DNA of 64,000 bases from positions 1 through 64,000 of the forward strand of contig NZ_JAHQCW010000019.1 in NCBI RefSeq assembly GCF_019042275.1, written 5' to 3'. The stretch is from Diplocloster agilis (GTDB lineage Bacteria; Bacillota; Clostridia; Lachnospirales; Lachnospiraceae). The notes below the pieces were generated by a model. That model did not search any database. It was not told where the DNA came from and saw only the letters and a program-made list of their open reading frames with translations. A program made the translations under genes and the position numbers. Below are positions 44,565 through 53,168 of the stretch, piece after piece; positions within the stretch are counted from its first letter, which is position 1, and every line of letters starts with the position of its first letter.

Positions 44565-44578
44565 CAAGGCCGCTATGA
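44545..44578 (+). terminator. Hairpin with the GH38 stop codon in its loop
   Basis: CATAGCGGCCTTG (44546-44558) pairs exactly with CAAGGCCGCTATG (44565-44577), and an outer T-A pair extends it to 14 bp. The six-base loop GAGTAA holds the last codon and the stop. No T run follows, so this is more likely an RNA-end or processing structure than a classical terminator. Confidence 0.75.
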
Positions 44579-44675
44579 TGCCATCTTCCCTCCAATTTAA
44601 AGAATGAGTGGGAGTAATTTTGTATAGAGATTAAAAAGCCGGTCAAATCCAGAAGCATCTGGCGGCCAGGTTAAT

Positions 44676-44712
44676 TATTTTACAGTTCAGAGGTTTATGA
44701 TATTACATTTAC
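44676..44712 (+). promoter_or_regulatory. Shared 37-nt regulatory motif, copy 1 (GH101 gene)
   Basis: TATTTTACA, 7 nt, GGTTTATGAT, 1 nt, TTACATTTAC. All 29 fixed bases and both spacings are identical to the motif at 55063-55099 upstream of the ABC operon. TTACA occurs twice, 23 bp apart, as expected for a pair of AraC-type subsites, and TATGAT could be the -10. The start codon of the GH101 gene is 53 bases further down. Probable target of the YesM/YesN pair at 51611-54989. Confidence 0.75.
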
Positions 44713-44726
44713 GACCCTTCTCCCGT

Positions 44727-44757
44727 CTTCTAAAATAAGAAGAAAAAGGAGGAGGGT
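44727..44757 (+). promoter_or_regulatory. Hairpin close to the GH101 ribosome binding site
   Basis: CTTCT pairs with AGAAG over a six-base A-rich loop, five bases before GGAGGAGG. A weak member of the hairpin/RBS set. Confidence 0.35.
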
Positions 44758-44765
44758 TATTTATT

Positions 44766-47700
44766 ATGTTCAACAGAAGAACCAGAAAGTGGCTGGGCCT
44801 GTTTCTGGCAGCGGCCTGTGTATTGACGGCCGTGCCGCTCCCAGGCAGCGCGGGCATTGCGAAAGCTGCCCAGGATTACGGCATCGGAACGGGGAAGCCG
44901 ACGACGGCCAGCAAGGACAGCCAGGGGAATACCGCGTCTTACGCAAATGACGGGGACGACGCCACCCGGTGGTATGACGGGGACAATACCAATGACGGTA
45001 ACTGGCTGCTGATCGACCTGGAGGAAGTAAAAGAGATCAGGAAAGTCCGCCTTAATTGGGGATCAGATACAGGAACCTATCCAAAGGCTTATCGGATACA
45101 GGCGTCTGCCGACGGTACAGACGGCAGTTACACCGATCTGTATGTATCCGAACAGGCGCCGGCTCAGTCGGTGGAAGAATTCGAGGTAAACGGAACCGGC
45201 CGTTACATAAAGCTTCTGATCGATTCTCACGGACAGTGGGGAACCAGTGTCTATGAGTTGAATCTGTGGGATGAGGAGCCGGAAGCGACCGCGGACCCAT
45301 ATATGATAAAATACGAGGCCGAGGGCGGCAGATTAAGCGATGCATCCCAAATAGAGCTTGAACATGCATCAGGAGGCCGAGCGGTTGGGCCGCTTCAGAC
45401 GCCTGGAGGGAACGTTGCTTTTTCCCATATTCCGGCTGCCGGTAAGATTGCGGTTTCTTATACGAGCGAGGGGGACGGGAGGATCGGCCTGTATATTAAC
45501 GGAACCCGGACGGATATAGAGCTTCCGGCATCCGATACGTTCCGGGAAAAGGTATTCCAGGCGCAGATACCGGAAAATGCGCAGATCCGTGTGCAGTATG
45601 ACGAAGGGGACCAGCCCATAACACTGGATTACATACGGGTGACCGGGAGGGAAACCGGACTGTCCCAGACCGGGAATTATGAGGCGGAAGACGCGGTGCT
45701 GATCCAGGGAGATAACTATGAACCCCAGGCGACGGAAGTAAAAGCGGTGGATCTGGCAAATGCGTCCGGCGGAAAATATGTGGATGGGTTCCAGGAGAGC
45801 GGTGACGGCTCCGGCATCTGTTATCCGCAGATGATTGAAAAAGACGGCGTTTACGTTCTGAAATTGGGATATGCCAGATATTATTATGAAAAAGCGGATA
45901 CCATCAGTGTCTATGTAAATGGGGTCAAGCGGCATCATCTCAATCTGGTATCCCAGGGGTCTAATGTGGATGATACGATCGTCTCGGATCCCTTCGAGCT
46001 GGAGTTAAAAGCGGGTGATACGATCAGTATTCAGGTGGATGCCGCGGACAACGACCAGGGTATGCTGAGGATCGATTATCTGAATGTGACGGAAAAGTCC
46101 GATGAACCGGATGAGCCGGATACGGTTGTGAACGGAAAACAAAATTTTATGATTATGCCCCAGGACAAGATTACGGTTCCGGTGGAGCATCTGCCTGACG
46201 GCGAGGTGTTAAGTTATGAATCGGATCATCAGGAGATCGCGGCTGTGGACGCGATAACCGGTGAGATTACCGGTATCTCGGCGGGAACGGCCCGGATTCG
46301 TGGAACCGGGACGGCAGATCCCGGGTTTGAAGTAGTGTATCAGGTAAAAGTGGTGGATAAGGAATCCGAACTGGTTCCGGAAACCATGACGATGGAAGCG
46401 GAAGAGGGAACCCTTCTCCAGGGCGAAAACACGGCCAAACAGGTCTTTGTGCGCAGTGACGCGAAGGCTTCCCAAGAGAAAAGCGTGGACGGATTCTACG
46501 ACAGCGGTAATGGGGCCGGGGTCCTGTTTAAGCCGGCCATACCGTCTGAGGACCAGTACGATATCTCCGTATGCTATGCAAGAGATTCTTATCTGATTCA
46601 AACCGATACCATGTCGGTATTTGTCAATGGAGAGAGAAAAGGGGCGATTACGTTGCTGCCGCATACCGGATATTCCGATTATCAGGAATCCGACGCCCTG
46701 ACACTGAACCTGAAACCGGACGACGAGGTCAGCATTCAGGTCAGCAAAAAGGATCAGGACGCAGGATTACTGCGCCTGGATTATATCCGGCTAACGAAGA
46801 AGGTGACAATTCCTGCCAGAGGAATCGAACTTCCGGAGTCTTTAACGATCAATGAGAAGGAGAGCTTGGATATTCCAGTAACCCTGACGCCTGAGGCGGC
46901 GGATGCAAAAGATATCCGATGGGCCAGCAGTGGGGAAGAGATGGTTTCTGTGGATCAGGGAACGATCCGGGCAAACGGGACCGGAGACGCCGTGGTCACG
47001 GCAGTTTCGGTTTATAATCCATCTATAACGGACAGCGTACAGATTCACGCAGTACAAAATGAAAATTTAGATACGCTCACCAATGATACGATGACGGTAA
47101 TGATTGACAAGACATTTCCAAGAGTCATCGAGTACCGCATGGCAAGCGGTGCCGTTATGGGAGGAAACTCCAAGGCGCTGACACAGATAAAACTGAACGG
47201 TAAGCTGTATACGCCGCAAGTCCGTTATGTAAAAGAAGGAGCCGGGGCGGAATATAAACTGACCGTACCGGAGCTGGAAGCCACGATTACCATGACGGTA
47301 CGTCTGGAAGACAATATCCTGAAACTGGATGTGACCGGGATTGAGGAAAGCGAAGATAAGGCAAAGAGAATTTTTACTTTTGAAATTCCGGACCTCAATA
47401 TTATCTCTGTCGGCAGTAATGAGGCGGGCGCGGCGTTCGCCGGATCAAAAGTGGAGTCTGATATCACCAAAACGGGAGACCGTTTTCTGGATCTGACGAA
47501 GACAAACAGTACGGACGTGACACCGGATGAATACGCTTATGGTTTCCTGAACAATGAAAAGGTGGCCGCCGGAATCCGAAGCAACGGGATGGATACGAAG
47601 GTATATAAGCAGACGGTACAGGACGGAAGCGGTTACCGGACCAGTCTGTGGAACGGGACCTGGAGGTACCGGGCGGATGACTACACGAAGAAATTCCAGG

Positions 47701-50700
47701 ATATGCGTGGGGATTACGGCGCGGCCGGGGAAGTAGTTACAAAGACCTACGAGGCAGACTATACGGAGCAGCTTCCGCTGCTGTATGTGGTTCTGGCGGA
47801 AGACGTCAACGGTTCCGGAAATGTGGACTGGCAGGACGCGGCTGTGGAATTCCGTAAAATCATGCCGACAGCCCAGGGCATGGAAGAGATTCCCGATGCC
47901 GTGGTACAGCGGCTGGTTTTCCCCCAGTCCGGGGAGGGCAACTATCCCTATGTGGCTTCGCTGGATGAGACGAAACGGGTCTACTTAAATACGGACGGCC
48001 TGGGCCAGCTGGTATTAAACAAGTTTCACAATACGGGGGTATGGGGAGACTTTACGGTATATGATGACCGCCTGGGCGGTTTGAGAGATTTTAATAAATA
48101 CGTAAGCGACGCTACAAACCTATATAACTCATGGGTTGGAGTACACACCAATTATACGGAGATATTCGCAAAGGCGGGAGAATTCCGTCCGGAAAGCATC
48201 CTGATGCAGGACGACGGTATCACGCCGAAAAACGGAGGCTACCAGGCCTATGGATATTGGCTGGAGCAGGTATATACGCCGGATATCACCTTTGAGGCTT
48301 TAAGTCTGGAACGCCAGAATCGTCTGGTGGGCTTTAAAAATGAAGTGCCGGACCTGGGCTTCATTTACAGCGATGTCTTTTCCGGCGGAGGATGGAAAGG
48401 ACGCCGTCTGGCGGAAGATTATAAAGCGGCAGGTCTCAGCTATTTTGTGGAATGGCCGTACCAGAACGAAGAAGAGGCGGTATGGTCACACTGGGCGGTG
48501 GAAAAGGTATACAGCCCGCCGAATCTGAAAGCTTATGCAAGCGATATCGCCAGATTCATTTTCAACCACACCAAAGACCGCTGGGATAATAACGCGGATG
48601 TAGACGGACGTTATCCCAACAGCTGTAACCTGCTTATGGGAGCCGACACCACCACCTATGAGGGATGGCCCCAGAAAACCACCAATAACAGTTTTAATCA
48701 GGCGATAAGGGTTGTCTTTGACAATAATCTGCCGACCAAATATATGCAGCATTTCCCGATCCTGCGTATGGAAAAGGACGCGGACGGATGGGCCAGCCAT
48801 ATCTGGTTTGAGGATCAGGTGGAAGTGTACAAGGATGAAAGTACCGGAAAACGCATGATCGAGAAAGACGGAAAAGTCATCTATAATCAGGACAGCTATC
48901 TGATACCCTGGGATGAGGGACTGATGGGGAATCCGGAAGGGGAAGATAAAGAAGTAAAGCTCTATCACTGGAATGAAAACGGCGGGACCAGCACATGGGA
49001 TCTCCCGGACAGCTGGGACGGATTAGCCACGGTATACCTGTACGAGCTTACGGATCAGGGCAAAACCGGAAAAACCCAGGTCCCGGTACAAAATGGCAAA
49101 GTAACGCTTGAAAATATCAAAGCGAAAACCGCCTATGTCGTATATAAAGGCGAGGCGGCCAAAGAACCGGACGTGGACTATGGAGAAGGCGGATATGTAC
49201 AGGATCCCGGCTTTAATTACGGGGACTTAAGGTGCTGGACCGTGGACAAGGGTGAAGCTTCCGTGAAAAAGAATGATACGGAGTTTGACGATCCCAATAC
49301 GCCGGGATGGGGAAGAAACGCCCCTTATGGAGAACAGAGAAATTATGAATTGATCATCGATTCCGAAGAGGAAACCCAGGTGAGCCAGAAGATCACCGGC
49401 CTTACGCCCGGCGAGTATGCGGCGTCCGTCATGGTGGAGGTGCAGCAGGGCAAAGAGCGGGAAGCGGCGGTTCTGGTCGACTGTGCGGGAAAGACTTCGA
49501 AGAATTATACTACAAAATCCATTCTGTTGGATTACGATGAATATGATTCCAAGATCGGGACCTACATGCTGCGCATGCGCACCACCTTTACCGTACCGGA
49601 AGGAACGAATGAGGCGGTGATCCGGCTCCTGGCAGAAGCGGGAGAGGGAAAAGTAAGATTTGATAATGTGCGTATCTATGATACAACCACGCCAAAAGCC
49701 CCGGATGACGCCCAGGGAGTCGTGCTGTACCAGGATTTTGAGATCGCCGAAAGAGATGGTGTAACGGGAAATGACCGTTACAAGGCCACATACGAGGGCT
49801 ACTATCCGTTCAATCTGGGCGGTTCCAACGGAATCCACGAGACGAGGATATCGATCCAGATGCGGCACAGCCCTTATACGGATAACGGGGCGGACTCACC
49901 CTGGGATCCGAATACGGCGAAGGTAGACGACACTCTGGACCAGGAGCGCTCGCTGAAAGTGCTGGGAACCCAGAGAGGTATCGCGATTCAGACCACGCCG
50001 CAGACGGTCCGGTTCGAGAAAGGGCATCAGTACCGGGTAAGCTTCCTGTACCAGGTTCAGCCGGCAGCGGATTACGCGTTCGTGGTCGGGGACGGCAAGG
50101 ATACCGGCAGCGATGCGTCAAAACCGGCCAATCTGGTGAGCCAGTCCATACTGGAGCCCACCTCGAAAACCAAACAATTTGTCTATCAATTTACGGCGGA
50201 TTCGGATCAGAACTGGATCGGAATATACAGGGTGCAGCAGACCTACAGCGTATCCGTGGATCCCACCCCGTTGATTCTGGATAACCTTTTAGTGGAAGAT
50301 CTCACTCAGGCACAGACCGATAGCAGGGAAGCGCTGGAGACCTTATACGAGCAGAATAAAGACCGGCAGGAAGACCTCTATACGGAGGAAAGCTGGGGAG
50401 CCTTTGTAAAAGCGCTGAATCAGGCGAAGGAGGCGTTGAAGCCGGAAGGGACAAAGGCCCAGATCGACGAAGCCTTTGATGCGCTTAAGTCAGCGGTGGA
50501 CGGTTTAGAACCAAAAGAGGAAGAGAAGCCGGTTCCGGTACAAAAAGATGCCCTGAGGGAACTGGCGGCGGAAGCGTCGACATGGAAAAAGGAACATTAT
50601 ACACAGAGCAGCTGGGCTGTGCTTGCGGCGGCGCTTAAACGTGCGGATACCATACTGGAAGATGCGGAGGCGGCCCAGGAACAGGTGGACGAAGCATACC

Positions 50701-51443
50701 GCATACTGAAAGCGGCCTGCGATGGTTTGGTAACGGTTAAGGATATCTCGGTCGACGTGCAGATCAAAGAAGGGATGCCGAATATCCGCTTCGGAGATAA
50801 CAACAGTGTGCTCCATGCAGTACTGACGGACGAAGAATTCAATCAGCTGCAGGACGGAAAAGAAATCGGTATTATTCTTCAGATACAGGCGGCTGATACA
50901 GGTAAATACGCGAAGGACATCGAGGCGGTAAACGCGGCTTTGAACGGACAGACACTGGGAGCGTTGCTGGATATTTCCCTGTTCAAATCCCTAGATGGAC
51001 AGAATGTGAATATAACCGAAACCCATTCGCCGGTACGCCTGATACTGGATGTGCCCCGAGAGTTAAGCGGGAACGCGGATGTTGAGCGGACCTTCTCCAT
51101 CATTCGGGTTCACAACGGACAGGCGGAGGTGCTGCCGGATCTGGACCGGGAGGATGGAACGATTACATTTGAGAACAGCCGGTATTCCCTGTTCGCCATT
51201 GCTTATAAGGATGAAGCGAAAAAGCAGGAGAATAACGGAGATCCGTCGAAGAATGACGGGAATTCCGGAGGCTCGGGTCATTCCGGCGGTTCCGGGAAAT
51301 CAGACGGCGACAGCCAGACGGCGTCCGTGGCTACCGGTGACACCGCTCCGATCGCGGGTATGGTGATTCTGGTGATCCTGGCTGCGGCTGCGGGGATACT
51401 GGTCATCCGGAGAAAGATCAACAGAAACAGGCAAGAGCTATAA
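44766..51443 (+). CDS. Surface-anchored GH101 endo-alpha-N-acetylgalactosaminidase
   Basis: A 2,225-residue secreted enzyme that should release Gal-beta-1,3-GalNAc (core 1) from Ser/Thr of mucin-type glycoproteins. Signal peptide about 1-35 (KWLGLFLAAACVLTAVPLPGSAG). Domains in order: F5/8-type C (CBM32-like, 40-175), three CBM6/35-like modules (about 180-295, 303-445, 535-680) separated by bacterial Ig-like (Big_2) repeats (about 450-525, 690-765), GH101 catalytic region (about 765-1480) with the hallmark DVNGSGNVDWQDAAVEFRKIM. Likely nucleophile Asp1203 (FIYSDVFSGGG) and acid/base Glu1229 (YFVEWPYQ), 26 residues apart versus about 32 in the characterised pneumococcal enzyme, as I recall it. 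Then galactose-binding-like domains (about 1480-1810), two FIVAR repeats (about 1850-1980), a Gly/Ser/Asn spacer and a TGDTAPI anchor box, membrane helix and RRKINRNRQEL tail. It carries the shared motif upstream. Confidence 0.93.
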   Translation: MFNRRTRKWLGLFLAAACVLTAVPLPGSAGIAKAAQDYGIGTGKPTTASKDSQGNTASYANDGDDATRWYDGDNTNDGNWLLIDLEEVKEIRKVRLNWGSDTGTYPKAYRIQASADGTDGSYTDLYVSEQAPAQSVEEFEVNGTGRYIKLLIDSHGQWGTSVYELNLWDEEPEATADPYMIKYEAEGGRLSDASQIELEHASGGRAVGPLQTPGGNVAFSHIPAAGKIAVSYTSEGDGRIGLYINGTRTDIELPASDTFREKVFQAQIPENAQIRVQYDEGDQPITLDYIRVTGRETGLSQTGNYEAEDAVLIQGDNYEPQATEVKAVDLANASGGKYVDGFQESGDGSGICYPQMIEKDGVYVLKLGYARYYYEKADTISVYVNGVKRHHLNLVSQGSNVDDTIVSDPFELELKAGDTISIQVDAADNDQGMLRIDYLNVTEKSDEPDEPDTVVNGKQNFMIMPQDKITVPVEHLPDGEVLSYESDHQEIAAVDAITGEITGISAGTARIRGTGTADPGFEVVYQVKVVDKESELVPETMTMEAEEGTLLQGENTAKQVFVRSDAKASQEKSVDGFYDSGNGAGVLFKPAIPSEDQYDISVCYARDSYLIQTDTMSVFVNGERKGAITLLPHTGYSDYQESDALTLNLKPDDEVSIQVSKKDQDAGLLRLDYIRLTKKVTIPARGIELPESLTINEKESLDIPVTLTPEAADAKDIRWASSGEEMVSVDQGTIRANGTGDAVVTAVSVYNPSITDSVQIHAVQNENLDTLTNDTMTVMIDKTFPRVIEYRMASGAVMGGNSKALTQIKLNGKLYTPQVRYVKEGAGAEYKLTVPELEATITMTVRLEDNILKLDVTGIEESEDKAKRIFTFEIPDLNIISVGSNEAGAAFAGSKVESDITKTGDRFLDLTKTNSTDVTPDEYAYGFLNNEKVAAGIRSNGMDTKVYKQTVQDGSGYRTSLWNGTWRYRADDYTKKFQDMRGDYGAAGEVVTKTYEADYTEQLPLLYVVLAEDVNGSGNVDWQDAAVEFRKIMPTAQGMEEIPDAVVQRLVFPQSGEGNYPYVASLDETKRVYLNTDGLGQLVLNKFHNTGVWGDFTVYDDRLGGLRDFNKYVSDATNLYNSWVGVHTNYTEIFAKAGEFRPESILMQDDGITPKNGGYQAYGYWLEQVYTPDITFEALSLERQNRLVGFKNEVPDLGFIYSDVFSGGGWKGRRLAEDYKAAGLSYFVEWPYQNEEEAVWSHWAVEKVYSPPNLKAYASDIARFIFNHTKDRWDNNADVDGRYPNSCNLLMGADTTTYEGWPQKTTNNSFNQAIRVVFDNNLPTKYMQHFPILRMEKDADGWASHIWFEDQVEVYKDESTGKRMIEKDGKVIYNQDSYLIPWDEGLMGNPEGEDKEVKLYHWNENGGTSTWDLPDSWDGLATVYLYELTDQGKTGKTQVPVQNGKVTLENIKAKTAYVVYKGEAAKEPDVDYGEGGYVQDPGFNYGDLRCWTVDKGEASVKKNDTEFDDPNTPGWGRNAPYGEQRNYELIIDSEEETQVSQKITGLTPGEYAASVMVEVQQGKEREAAVLVDCAGKTSKNYTTKSILLDYDEYDSKIGTYMLRMRTTFTVPEGTNEAVIRLLAEAGEGKVRFDNVRIYDTTTPKAPDDAQGVVLYQDFEIAERDGVTGNDRYKATYEGYYPFNLGGSNGIHETRISIQMRHSPYTDNGADSPWDPNTAKVDDTLDQERSLKVLGTQRGIAIQTTPQTVRFEKGHQYRVSFLYQVQPAADYAFVVGDGKDTGSDASKPANLVSQSILEPTSKTKQFVYQFTADSDQNWIGIYRVQQTYSVSVDPTPLILDNLLVEDLTQAQTDSREALETLYEQNKDRQEDLYTEESWGAFVKALNQAKEALKPEGTKAQIDEAFDALKSAVDGLEPKEEEKPVPVQKDALRELAAEASTWKKEHYTQSSWAVLAAALKRADTILEDAEAAQEQVDEAYRILKAACDGLVTVKDISVDVQIKEGMPNIRFGDNNSVLHAVLTDEEFNQLQDGKEIGIILQIQAADTGKYAKDIEAVNAALNGQTLGALLDISLFKSLDGQNVNITETHSPVRLILDVPRELSGNADVERTFSIIRVHNGQAEVLPDLDREDGTITFENSRYSLFAIAYKDEAKKQENNGDPSKNDGNSGGSGHSGGSGKSDGDSQTASVATGDTAPIAGMVILVILAAAAGILVIRRKINRNRQEL

Positions 51444-51482
51444 GAGTGTGAACAGAAAAGTTTAAATGTTTGGGAATGAAAA

Positions 51483-51532
51483 GCAGGACCGGGACACGGC
51501 TGGCCAATTGACAGCCGGTGTCCCGGTCCTGC
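51483..51532. terminator. Very strong hairpin between convergent genes
   Basis: GCAGGACCGGGACACGGCTG pairs with CAGCCGGTGTCCCGGTCCTGC (one bulged base) over nine bases. It lies between the GH101 gene (+) and the YesN gene (-), with GGTTCTT after it. It joins directly to a fragment of the palindromic repeat. Confidence 0.75.
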
Positions 51533-51599
51533 GGTTCTTCCCCGGGTTTGGGTATGCCCGCTGTTCAGGGCCGGGATGCTCCGGACAGCCGGATTCATC
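51533..51599 (+). repeat. Palindromic element copy E (left-end fragment)
   Basis: GGTTCTTCCCCGGGTTTGGG, then TATGCCCGCTG, and CGGACAGCCGGATTCATC match the left arm of the copy at 22884, with a shortened middle. Only one arm is present. It again lies between convergent genes. The hairpin at 51483 may be part of the same unit. Confidence 0.75.
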
Positions 51600-51610
51600 G
51601 ACCGTGAACG

Positions 51611-53128
51611 TTAGAACGGTCCGAGGGATTTCTTGTAGCCGGAGGGGGTAACCCCCATGATCTTTTTGAAGACTTTACTGAAATAATAAGAATCACTAAA
51701 GCCTAACGTCTCCGAGATCTCTTTTAAAGGCATATTCGGGTAATTCCGGATCATATCTTTGGCTTTTTCGATCTTCAGCCGCACAAAATAATCGATCGGA
51801 GTCAGATCGGTCTGTTTTTTGAAGATTCGGCACAGATATACCTGGGACACATTCATCCGCTCGCTTAACATTTGTAAAGAGATATTGGAGGAAATATTCC
51901 GTTCAAAATATTCCACTACCGTCTGGAGCAGACGGTCCGCGGATGTCTCCTTCACCGGAGCGGATGTTTCAAACAGATCCAGGAGCAGACGGTAAAAATG
52001 TTCCTCCAGGTTCTCATAGTCCAAAGCGGTGCTGATGATATCTTCTATGTAAAACTGGCTGTTAAATTCAAATACAGTGCCGGAGGACATGGCATATTTC
52101 AGGGAATCCAGCAGATAGACCAGATCCTGCTCCATAAACCAGACCGGACGGGTAATCTCCTGCCACTGCTCAAACAGCTGATGAACGCTGTTTTTTAGAA
52201 TATCGAACTGCTTCTGATCCAACAGCAGATGATAGCGGCTGATCACTTCGTTGGTGATGGACTTGCTATTGGACGGCAGGAAACCATCCTGTGCGAAACG
52301 GGCTGTGGATTTTTGGAGCAATACACTCTGGGCGGCTTCCGCCCGGCATTTTTTCAGGGCGTTTCCGAGATTGTCGATCTGATCCCGGAAGTCGGCGTAG
52401 ACCGTCACCGTAAAGGATAATTCTGCGGCCAGCGCCTGAGGCAGTCCCTGCAGGCGGAGGCGGAAGGAATCCGGATGGAAACGGGAAAAATGCAGGAGCA
52501 CCGCTTTTTCATTGGTAAAGATCCCGTCAAAGCAGTAGCATTCGCCGGCGGTGGCGAACACCCGGTGTATCCGTTCCTCTACCGCCTCGGATGGGAGATA
52601 GGGTACGGACGGATGAATAATATGATCCGCGCTCTGAAGCGGATTGCCGATGATCAGATAGAGGATGACGTAAGTGCCGTCCGCGCGCAGGGGAACAGGC
52701 ATTTTTTCTTCATTCATCATGACAGAAACCATATTTGTCCGTTTTTTCGCCTGTTGTTCTTTGTGCCGTTCCCGGCAGTGGGCCAGACATTCGTCCAGTT
52801 CCCGGATGTCGATGGGCTTAAGGAGGTAATCCAGGACGCCCATAGACATCGCCTGCTTGGCATATTCAAATTCCTGATAACCGCTGATGATGACCGCTAT
52901 GGCGTCAGGACAGAGATCCGTCATCTCCCGGATCAGCGAAAGGCCATCCATTCCCGGCATCCGAATATCCGTCAACACGATATCGGGAGGCTGTTTCCGG
53001 ATCAATTCCAATGCTTTGGTCCCGTTGGACGCGGTTCCGATAATCTCGTAATCCTGGTTCAGATCCAGAATTTTCTGTTCCAGACTTTTTAATACATGGA
53101 TTTCATCTTCTACTAATAACAGTTTCAT
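51611..53128 (-). CDS. Response regulator with AraC-type DNA-binding domain, YesN family
   Basis: A 505-residue regulator from the ATG at 53128 (GAGGAAGG site; gives the canonical MKLLLVEDEIHV); a 20-residue Arg-rich upstream frame overlapping the kinase gene is rejected. Receiver domain about 1-120 with Asp54 (VLTDIRMPG) and the lysine of YLLKPID. A long middle region (about 140-390) typical of YesN may sense or dimerise. C-terminal AraC domain: ISLQMLSERMNVSQVYLCRIFK and LKEISETLGFSDSYYFSKVFKK, ending GVTPSGYKKS. It follows its kinase by 40 bases. It is likely to bind the repeated 37-nt motif in front of the GH101 gene and the ABC operon. Confidence 0.94.
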   Translation of the reverse strand: MKLLLVEDEIHVLKSLEQKILDLNQDYEIIGTASNGTKALELIRKQPPDIVLTDIRMPGMDGLSLIREMTDLCPDAIAVIISGYQEFEYAKQAMSMGVLDYLLKPIDIRELDECLAHCRERHKEQQAKKRTNMVSVMMNEEKMPVPLRADGTYVILYLIIGNPLQSADHIIHPSVPYLPSEAVEERIHRVFATAGECYCFDGIFTNEKAVLLHFSRFHPDSFRLRLQGLPQALAAELSFTVTVYADFRDQIDNLGNALKKCRAEAAQSVLLQKSTARFAQDGFLPSNSKSITNEVISRYHLLLDQKQFDILKNSVHQLFEQWQEITRPVWFMEQDLVYLLDSLKYAMSSGTVFEFNSQFYIEDIISTALDYENLEEHFYRLLLDLFETSAPVKETSADRLLQTVVEYFERNISSNISLQMLSERMNVSQVYLCRIFKKQTDLTPIDYFVRLKIEKAKDMIRNYPNMPLKEISETLGFSDSYYFSKVFKKIMGVTPSGYKKSLGPF

Positions 53129-53168
53129 ATATTCCGTCCTTCCTCTTGTTCTTCGCGATACCAGTCTT

